From: Kalaharituber pfeilii
Lineage: Eukaryota; Ascomycota; Pezizomycetes; Pezizales; Pezizaceae
NCBI GenBank assembly: GCA_015179045.1
Contig: WHUZ01000037.1
Coordinates: 372,001 to 436,000 of the forward strand
Length of the DNA stretch: 64,000 bases
Reading direction: 5' to 3'
Shown here: positions 56,261 through 64,000 of the stretch, one piece after another
How the letters are laid out: every line of letters starts with the position of its first letter
Position numbering within the stretch: position 1 is the stretch's first letter
Program-made: the position numbers and the translations under genes
Notes under the pieces: model-generated
What the model was told of the DNA's origin: nothing
What the model saw: the letters and a program-made list of their open reading frames with translations, nothing else
Database searches by the model: none

Positions 56261-57672
56261 ACTGCCATCAACTGCTTCAAGGGCACTCTTCATTCCTGAG
56301 ACCTCGCCGTCCCACACAGTTGCTTTTGTGCCTACCCACCGGGACCCTTCTGACTCACCTGCTACCACCTGCCTCCAGCACCATCCGCCACCAACACCGC
56401 CTTCCTCACTGCGGCTGCCATCTGTGAAAATAGCTACCGAGTCACTCTCAGCCTCATTGATGGCCTTTTCCCATTTGGCTGGGGTGTCTTCCTTGCACAA
56501 CTTGAGGTCAATGACCTCAATGTCTGCCTGCAGTAGGTGTACATCTCGTCCCCAGGACACTCTCTCCTCCTCATCGACCTCGAGAGTGCTGGCAATCTTT
56601 CCAGCTACTGACTCAAATCCATCATTTTTGTCTGTAGCATAACCCAAGCTGAAGTCTCTCCAGTCCCTCCCCCTCTCACCCTCTCTGTCTGGGTCTGAGG
56701 CTACCATTCCACTGAGGCTTTCAGGCCACAGGTCCCCCACTCCTGTAGGGTCCCTCACTGATCTCAGTGCATACCTTGCTTGGCCTTAATCGAGGATCGT
56801 CGTTACACTCTCTACTCCGGCAATGGCCTCGACCTTTACTCTCGCTGCCCCTTGAACTGCACCAGTGCATTTGCGGAGTGCTTGATACTGCAACCTCTCA
56901 AATTCCTCTCTCCACTGCTTCTGGCCTCTCCACCCAATTTCGGACCCTCAAAGGGCCACTGCCCTTACCATGCCTGTATAAGCCTTTCTCCATGAGATAG
57001 GACTCATTCCCCATTGAGAGTTGCCTAGTCCAGACAGTGCGCCCATGAGTTTTCTGGCTTTCTCGATCCGGCTTTTCCAGTGGAGGTCGAAATCAAGAGT
57101 ACTGTCACAAATTACCCCTAGCCACTTGCACCTCTCAACATCTGCCCTTCTCTTGGCCTTCTTGCCCATGACTAGGATCTCCTCCTTTGAGGTCTCCAGT
57201 GGTAGACCGTGAGCTTCCGCAACCTCCCTGACTACTCCTGCAATTCTCTCCCCAACTCTTCTCATATCCTTTCCTCCTTCCCAATCCAGAATGACACAGT
57301 TCATATCATCTACAAATGAGGGCAGCTCCACCTCACAGTTTCTCACTGCTGCAGCTACCTTCGTTTCCATCTCTTCTAGAATCGGTGCCATGTAGATGAG
57401 AAACACGACTGGGGATAAAGGCGAGCCCTGTGGTACACCTACATTTGACTTGCCATTGCCCCTCACCTGTCCATCCCATTCCACCTCAAACTCTCGCTCC
57501 CGGAAGAAGGTCTCTAACCAGGACAACCATTTTTCAGCTTTAGAACCTTGTACTCGGTGCTTGACCATATCCCAACGTGTGTTCCCAAAGCCTCCCTTGA
57601 CATCCTCCATAATCCACACTGCTCCACCGCCACGTGCCAGAGCTCTCTGGCTCTTCACAACTGCCCGGAATA

Positions 57673-58508
57673 CTGTGGTTCACCACTTTCCCGGACACCC
57701 CACTTTCCCGGACACATTTACCACCAAAACTGCGCAACTTTTGCACTCAATATCTCAACAACCACAACAGCATTTGTGAATGCACTTTTGTGTAGCTATT
57801 AGACAAAGTGTAATTCTCACTTTTTCTTTATCAAAAATTGTGGGTGCAAAGGGATTATGGCTTGTCGCTTTTTTGTTGGAAGGCTTGGCATTTATTTGTA
57901 TGGGATCTCCATACAAAATGTTCAACAGACTCGATTCTAGTCCTACTCTTCAACGCTAATTACAATAGCTATGATAGTATATGTCAAGAATCACCTGAAG
58001 AGGTATAGTAAGGTACTGCATTTAGTTCACTTTCATTTGTTGAATTGTAGAGTTGGTGTACAACTATCTACTTTTGCTCATACAAATGTTTCTATGGGAA
58101 ATATGAATATTGTGAATAATTTCACAACCACTACAGTTATTACCTAACTACGTTGTTCATAGTTTCCGACTGAGTGATGCTATTGAATGTGAGTGTCTGA
58201 GTTTTTTTCATGAATTGATTGCAGGTGTAGCATGCAGAATTCGGGGGTGGTGAGATTTGTATGGAGATCCCATACAAATAAATGCCAAGCCTTCTAACAA
58301 AAATGCGACAAGCCATAATCCCTTTGCAACCACAATTTTGATGAAGAAAAAGTGCTAGATAGCAAGAATTACACTGTGTGCAATAGCTACACAAAGTGCA
58401 TTCACAAATGCTGTTGTGGTTGTTGAGATATTGAGTGCAAAAGTTGCGCAGTTTTGGTGGTAAATGTGTCCGGGAAAGTGGGGTGTCCGGGAAAGTGGTG
58501 AACCACAG
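57673..58508. mobile_element. TA-flanked MITE with inverted arms of about 250 bp
   Basis: The ends are CTGTGGTTCACCACTTTCCC and its reverse complement, flanked by TA (57,671-57,672 and 58,509-58,510). The match continues through about 57,673-57,919 and 58,256-58,508 with few mismatches, so the element is nearly all hairpin with a spacer of about 335 bp. The repeated TTTCCCGGACA motif lies near each end. No transposase is present. It sits in the damaged RT region of the LINE. Confidence 0.93.
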
Positions 58509-60184
58509 TATACTTGAGGGTTTTAACCCGCTCTTTCCACCGTAGGAGTCTGGCTCTCTCCCATGCTTTGGCTGCCTGTCCCTTACCCCCTCGGCCCTCC
58601 TTCCTCACTGCCTTCGCTGCCTCTTCTACCTCCTTATCCCACTTCTTGATGATGCACGTATCTCCCTCTTCAGACTCTCTCGAAGTTTGTAGGTCTTCTC
58701 ATATGCAGTCTCTCCTTCAAGGCTTCGGTACCACTCCCATTGTTCTGAAGCCTTCTTTTGCATGATTTCTTGGATCAAATCTTCTGCCTTATCCCAATCC
58801 ACTCCTCTTCTTATTTCAGTTTTGCCTTGGCTGCTATTACAAGTCCCCCAGACTACTGCATGGTCTCCACATAACCACTCTGGATCTTCGTTTTGCCATT
58901 CAAATTCCCCATACTTCCAGACTAGATCTAGAACACTCTCTCTGACCTGCCCTTCTACCTCTCTCGCCCATGTTGAAACCCCTTTCCTTGTCTCCAGAAG
59001 CCAGCCTGTGCCTTCCAAACCCTCCTTGAGTGCCCTTCCCCTTGGGTCAGGCCCTTTGTCTAGTTTGGACCATGCTGGATGGTGTGCATTGAAGTCCCCC
59101 AGTAGTACTGCACTAGACTGCAGACCTCCTGAGCCTCTCAGCCTTCCCCATCTGTCCATCCAATCCTCCAAGGTCTCCAAATTCATATCTGGGTGGATAT
59201 ATACTCCTCCAGCTCTGCCACCTCCTTCTCCCTCACACCAGACCCACCCTTTCGTCTCTTCAATTACTTTTCACTCCTGGGTCCCTCTCCTTGCATGGGC
59301 CACTACTCTCTTGCCACTCTCAACTCGGCTGATGACCTCATAAGCTGGATGCCTTGTTGTGACCCACTCTCCTCTCTTCTCTGCAACCCATGCTTTTCCT
59401 ATAAAAATCACATCTACCTTCTCTCTATTTGCCCATTCCAGAATAATATCACTATTTCTGAGAGAACCTCCAACATTCTGGAATGCCACCTTCAGCTTCT
59501 GTTCAGTAACCATTACGTCGGGACCGCTTCCCTGCTGGCATATAGCTCGCCAGCTCTGGCCCTATCCCTGGCCTCTTCAAAGAGTCTCTAGTAGATACAG
59601 TTGTACACTCCTTTCGCTGGTGCCCCATACCACCACACTGCTAGCATGTCCTACTGGCTACTTTGACTCCCTGTTGTTTCTGACTTTGGTAGGCCCTCGG
59701 TGGCTGGTGTGTACACTCTCTCCACTGATGTCCCTTTCTGCCACACTGCCACCATGCTCTTTCAAAAGCTGCTACTGATACTGATACTGGTGTTGGTACT
59801 GGCGCTGGTAGAAAGCTTGCACCTCCTTTAGTGGGTGCAGACCCTCTCACTGCTAGTAGCTTGTAGACTTCTACCTTTCGGAAGTCATTTCCAAGCTTCA
59901 CTCCCTCCTTAACTAGTCTTTCTGCTTCCTGTACACTGGTTACCTCAAACTTGACTGCTGTAGTTCTCATTGTTTGCCATGCATTCGGACCAACTCTCTC
60001 AGGCCATCTCGCTCCGAAAATGCCACTCGTGGTTATGTTTTCTGCTGCAAGGGCCTCATGCAGCTGTCTTCTATTAGAGAGCCCCTCTACAGGAACTCCC
60101 TTCACGATTAGGGGAACTGTCCCTGATTGCTCAGCCCAAACATTCAGTAGATCCCCTCCAAACACAGCCTCCAGCTGACACTGT

Positions 60185-60223
60185 TTCCTGCCATGGCGAA
60201 GAGCCGCATGCGGGGTCATGTGA

Positions 60224-60253
<30 letters not shown>
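60185..60253 (+). mobile_element. Tail-only family-2 micro-insertion nested in LINE ORF1
   Basis: It starts TTCCTGCCATGGCGAAGAGC, continues CGCATGCGGGGTCATGTGAC and ends in about 29 A. A perfect 12-bp duplication AGCTGACACTGT flanks it (60,173-60,184 and 60,254-60,265). The long pure A run suggests a young insertion. Confidence 0.95.
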
Positions 60254-60257
<4 letters not shown>

Positions 60258-61253
60258 GACACTGTAGTATCCTTATAACTTCTGCTTCTTTTATCTCCCA
60301 GAGTGCTTCAATGATACGCCATCTCCTCTCATACCTCGAAACCATAGCATTCTCCTTGATACCTACTACTCGGAAAAGCCTTCTCTTTTCCCCTCGTTCT
60401 AATGCTCGAAGAGCTGTATTTGCTGCTTCTAATTGTTTCTGTTTTGCTTCCTCTGTTGTACCTACTGATACCTCCTTGTGTAGTGAAATCATCACCCACT
60501 TGCGCATCTTAGTAGTGCCAACTACCTGCCAGGAACTACCCGCGGCTCTGGTTGTACCTGTTTCTGCATGTTCTGCAGCCACTCTAGCCTCCGAAGCCTT
60601 TATAGCAGCTTCCTGTACCTCCTCTTCTGCTTTCTTTATCTCTGCAGCTGTGCTACTTTTCTTCTTTATATCATAGACTGCGAGCTCTTTTCTCTTGAGT
60701 TCCACATCTGCTTCATCAGCTGCAAATCTCGCAGCCTGCACTATGTCCAATCTTTGTTTTTCTCAATCTGCTGCCTCTTGAGCATCCTTTTCTGACTTTT
60801 TTCGTTGGGCCCAATCCTTTTCTTCCAGAGCTTTCGCTTTTGCTAAGGCCTTCTCAGCTGCTCTTCCTGCCTCAACCTCACGGTTCCTCTTCTTGACTTC
60901 CTCCTCCTTCCGTTTTGCTGCATCCTTTTCCTCAATGGAGGCAACTCCTAGCTTGACAACTACACTTGCAAGACTCTCTTCTAGCCTTCTCAGTCTTTGA
61001 TTGATTGCCCATGTTTCTCTTGCCTTCTGGTTTTCCTTTTCCTTCTTCCACCACTTTTCACACTCCTGTAGTGCCTTAACTTTATCTTCATGCTGGTTTT
61101 CAATTCTCAAGAAGCCTTCTACTTCTCTCCACCCTTTGCCATCAGCTCCTTTTCGATTTTCAATAATGTCACCTAATCGAGCTGCTGCATCGCCAACTCC
61201 TGATGCGCTTCGCGCTGCTCCTGCTCCCTTACGCTTTTCCCATGCTTCCTTGA

Positions 61254-61761
61254 TTTTTTTTTTTTTTTTTTTTATTTCATTACTCGCATGCCGCCCTACG
61301 GGCTATGGCGAGGTTTTATTTAAAAGGAAAGTACTTAAATACATGGGCCCGCGGGTCTGTATGTGTGTTGCGGGGAAAACGGCCAGCAGTCTGTCTTATC
61401 TCCTTCCTCTCTCCGCCTCGTACTGGCTCGCCTTGAGCCATCTCCCTCCAAGTCGCACCCTGTCAATGTCTTGAGGGTCCTCCAAGTAGACCACGACGGA
61501 GCTGGTCTTCTTGCCCTCTCCAATGAGTGTGTCTTTTTTCCGGAGCCATCGAATCCCAACTACCTTCTTCAGGTCCTTGTTGTCTTCTTTCAACCATCTT
61601 CGTACGTTGCCCAAATCCTTCCGAAGGGCTACTCCGTGTACGACGATGCCGGGGGTGGGGCGGTGGCTTCTCTGTCTCAGTCTGGCTGGGGCTGGTGCGG
61701 GTGCCGTGGTGGGGTTTATGGCTGGTGTGGTGGGGGCAGCAGGGATGCTACCATGAGGCGT
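61254..61761 (-). mobile_element. Gag-to-tail chimera of family 1 (no ORF2), nested in the LINE
   Basis: A perfect 12-bp duplication ATGCTTCCTTGA flanks the 508-bp insert (61,242-61,253 and 61,762-61,773). Read on the minus strand it holds the C-terminal half of an ORF1 protein (GIVVHGVALRKDL, GIRWLRKKDTLIG, SSVVVYLEDPQDIDRVRLGG, ending ERGRR stop), then about 80 nt, then the family-1 hairpin (CTCGCCATAGCCCGTAGGGC, GGCATGCGAGTAATGAAAT) and poly(A). ORF2, several kilobases long in a complete element, is absent. Confidence 0.9.
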
Positions 61762-62926
61762 ATGCTTCCTTGAGAATCTTGAGGTCATGTAGCAATTGTA
61801 GAACTTGGATTGCCTCTGCTCCTTCAAGCTCCTCAGGTTCCTCTGCTTCTACTTCTTCTGTTTCTTCTACTTCCTCTGCTTCCTCCACTTCACTGCTGTC
61901 CTTCAATTCAAGAGTCTCTCTCGCTAGCTGATCTCTAGCCAACTCACTATCACGTTTCCGTTTCCTGGTACCATCTGCTGTGAGGTGGGTCTCAAAATCT
62001 ACCTCCATCTGCTCACTGCTTCCAGTTTCCTGCTGGTCGAGACCGCCCTTTCTGTGGTGTGGGGTCTGAATTGTTTGGGTCACTCTACCACCTACGTAGA
62101 TAACATCCTCAATATCATCTTCTCTGATAACTCTCCTCACCTCATTTCCTTGCTCAGCCTCTCCCTCCTGTATCGCAATTCCCTCCCTGATAATATGTGC
62201 CCATTCAGCCCATGCTGCTTCACTCGCTGTATGTGCTATAAACTGTTGGCCAACCTCTGCTTGGCTCCATACTTCATGTACTCCTACTGCCCCTTTGCAG
62301 TCAAGAGGGCTGCTGCATTCCTTACAGCCTGCTGGAGGGCGTCCTCCACCTTTGCAGTCTGGTATCCTGTGAATTGGCACCTCTCTGTGGCCCCTTCCAC
62401 ATCGAATTGCCTGCCTCCAGTGATTACTGTAAACCTCTTTTCCCACTCCTTTACTGGGCGAAACAGCCCCACATTCCCTTCGCTTTCCATTCTAGATATC
62501 ATTCTGCCTGGCTCTTTCTTTCCCTTTCCTTTATCTTGCCCCATAATTCTTCTGCTGCCAAACTCCTGTAGTCAATGTTAGCCTCTGGTCGTTAAGGCAG
62601 CGTGTTGTTTGGTGCTTGCAAGCGTCCCGTTAGTGCGGCTCTCGGTTGCAAACGGCGCGTTGTATTTCTTTGTAGCAGTGTCTCCTGTGCTGCTTTAATA
62701 TACTTGGCGTAAAGAAGGAGTAGAACAATGGATTCTGATCACGTCCACTGCTCTCCCACCTCTGCCGAACGCTGTGGCTCAATTCCGTGGAAAAGGCCGA
62801 AATACTTGCTCGGGCGGTCCCGAGCTTCACGTTGATGTAATTTTCGATGCGGGGCACCCCTCGGTTGCGGCGTCGCGACCAAGTGGTAGAATCGGTGTTC
62901 GAAAGAAAGGATGATATGTAATGCAT

Positions 62927-64000
62927 GGGGCTCATATTGCTGTAGAGTGCAACCCCCCCGTCCAAAGCTATAACCCGTGCCTGCATTCATTACCTTCTGA
63001 CAATATCCACATCATAGTCTTTCGTTGTCTGCCTCTGTTGTCGAATACTTGCTAGTTGCACAAAATGCAAGGTAAGTAAAATAATGAATTAGCTCTGCAG
63101 TTACTTAACACTTATATATGTAGGCCCGGAGGTCACCAAAGAGAAGAGCTGCAATACTTAGCTTGCAACTAATGTACCCTACAAGGCTATATCTACCAGT
63201 ATACTAGATGTACTCAATACTACGTTCTTTGATGTACTCGGTACAGCATGCGAATGTAGGAGCTGCCAATAAGAGTTCTGATTTATGCTCAAGCTTTGCT
63301 TTAAACTCTCGAGATTTTAATCCTATTGTAAAAGAAATCTGGTCTCATAAAGAAAAGAATCAGGTGCTCAGAAGGAAATCATGACAACATGGAGTGCATT
63401 GGTTGTGGAATAACACTACTGTGGATGAGATCAATTGGCAAACCTCTACCCTTTCTCGGGTTATGGCTCATTTTATTAGAGCTAAGGATGACATTAATCA
63501 TCATGTATAGATACTGCATCACTGAATCATTTGTACAGCGCTGTGTGATGGTGCGTAAAGTATGAGTGCGTGCAGGGAGTTGGGGTGAACAGGAAGTAAA
63601 CTTGATTATGCAATATGCAAGTATTACATAATTTATGCTATTCCAATACTTTTTGAACGAGCGAGCAGTATCCCGTCTTCAGTTGCCATGTGGCATTGCT
63701 AAGATCCAAAATGTGCATACCTACTACCTCCGGTAACTCAAGAATTGTCGCTGACCGCCCGAAGGCGACGCGTGCGGATCAAACGTTCAGCATTACTACA
63801 ATCTAGACTACTCTTGAACTGACACGCGCGCGAGTACTCACATTTGTCCAAGCCCCGCAGCACTTTGCACGCCGCTACAATCTCCTCGCGTCACCCTGTC
63901 TACTTAGTAGATTATACCGTTTGGACATGTAATAAGTAATTTACATCAATGCTCTCGTGGATGGTTTCTGAGCTTCGGAAGATAATATATTCGGCGTTAT
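62927..64000. other. Intergenic right end of the window
   Basis: About 1.07 kb of AT-rich DNA with short scattered open frames; no gene, repeat end or RNA is recognised. Confidence 0.4.

Larger units (their letters stand above)
54601..59513 (-). pseudogene. LINE ORF2 remnant: endonuclease, reverse transcriptase, RNase H
   Basis: From the 5' side: VTEQKLKVAFQNVGG and VDVIFIGKAW (endonuclease start), LLGDFNAHHPAW and WLCGDHAVV (endonuclease end), WERARLLRWKER (linker), then after a gap the RT palm (WIMEDVKGGFGNTRW, VGVPQGSPLSPV, FVDDM, KTSKEE-like LETSKEEIL, WLGVICDSTLDF) and RNase H (IFTDGSRSEEGG, LADSQAAISA, WVKAHVGIEGNKNADELA split by an insertion) with a C-terminal CTCGEAWSAEHVMFRC knuckle. 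The RT fingers, roughly 250 residues between the linker and WIMEDV, are missing, next to the TA MITE. A frame change also falls in the endonuclease near 59,270. Confidence 0.9.
59641..62544 (-). pseudogene. LINE ORF1 (gag-like) remnant with zinc knuckles
   Basis: It starts MGQDKGKGKKEPGR at 62,544. An acidic and Lys/Arg-rich coiled segment follows (KRKRDSELARDQLARETLEL; EEEVKKRNREVEAGRAAEKA), then a basic region and a globular part (VIRILQCQ, IFGARWPERVGPNAW, TTAVKFEVTSVQEAERLVKEG), and at the C-terminus WWQCGRKGHQWREC and C*QCGGMGHQRKEC knuckles. The stop at 59,641-59,643 (TAG) replaces the Trp expected by comparison with the first knuckle. Other damage: a frame change near 62,290, a TGA near 60,765, and two nested insertions. 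Proteins of this kind bind the LINE RNA. Confidence 0.85.
54454..62913 (-). mobile_element. Full-length Tad-like LINE, family 2, with five nested insertions
   Basis: A 13-bp duplication ATATGTAATGCAT flanks the element (54,442-54,454 and 62,914-62,926; one T is shared with the poly(T) side). From its 5' end at 62,913 it has an untranslated leader of about 370 nt, ORF1 (gag with zinc knuckles), ORF2 (APE-type endonuclease, reverse transcriptase, RNase H) and the hairpin tail at about 54,485-54,530 with poly(A). Five later insertions interrupt it: a hAT MITE, two tail-only inserts, a TA MITE and a gag-tail chimera. Removing their lengths leaves roughly 6 kb, the normal size for such elements. 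ORFs carry frameshifts, stops and a deletion in the RT, so the copy is dead. Confidence 0.9.

Noticed and set aside
17691..60253. LINE-tail hairpins interpreted as bacterial-type terminators
   Set aside because: The hairpins are followed by A rather than T on the element strand and are flanked by target duplications, which fits retrotransposition and not termination.

Overview
The window looks like a TE-rich stretch of a filamentous ascomycete genome. Genes carry short GT..AG introns (about 50-75 nt, with a few long ones), and one gene is a NACHT-ankyrin protein of fungal type with a Helo-like N-terminus. There are fungal HNH proteins, Tad-like non-LTR retrotransposons and Tc1-type DNA elements. 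A Pezizomycetes host (truffle or morel relatives) is my guess from the protein types, not something the sequence proves.

Left third (1-17,707): an HNH-domain gene with a decayed tandem copy of its 3' end (1-1,410); a 399-bp TA-flanked MITE (2,567-2,965); a long low-complexity protein gene (5,372-9,625); and an apparently intact six-exon NACHT-ankyrin receptor gene (12,112-17,707), whose last codons and stop lie inside a 61-bp retrotransposon tail. Middle (17,900-45,386): a diverged copy of the 3' end of the 5,372-9,625 gene, cut by a 2.4-kb 5'-truncated LINE; a foldback repeat; an FAD-linked (BBE-type) oxidoreductase gene on the minus strand (23,452-25,182); and a giant minus-strand low-complexity gene (39,161-28,397, about 3,150 residues in four proposed exons), followed by a gene-poor stretch.

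Right third (45,387-64,000): a multidomain RNA-processing or RNA-repair type gene (2H phosphoesterase, EEP nuclease, poly(A)-polymerase-like nucleotidyltransferase, MJ1316/DUF504). It is followed by a Tc1 element with one premature stop and by an 8.5-kb LINE on the minus strand that carries five nested insertions: a GGCC-rich hAT MITE with an 8-bp target duplication, a TA MITE with arms of about 250 bp, two tail-only micro-insertions and a gag-to-tail chimera.

The most unusual pattern is the set of micro-insertions. At least eight places carry only the last 40 or so nucleotides of one of two LINE families (a nested hairpin) plus a poly(A) run. Six have perfect 11-13 bp target duplications, and every copy begins at the base of the hairpin. 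Base changes in the stems are paired, so the hairpin is maintained as RNA structure. This looks either like reverse transcription stopping at a fixed point or like a tiny non-autonomous element riding on the LINE machinery. Several TE reading frames were also closed by TGG-to-TAG changes, which is the pattern expected from RIP-like mutation.
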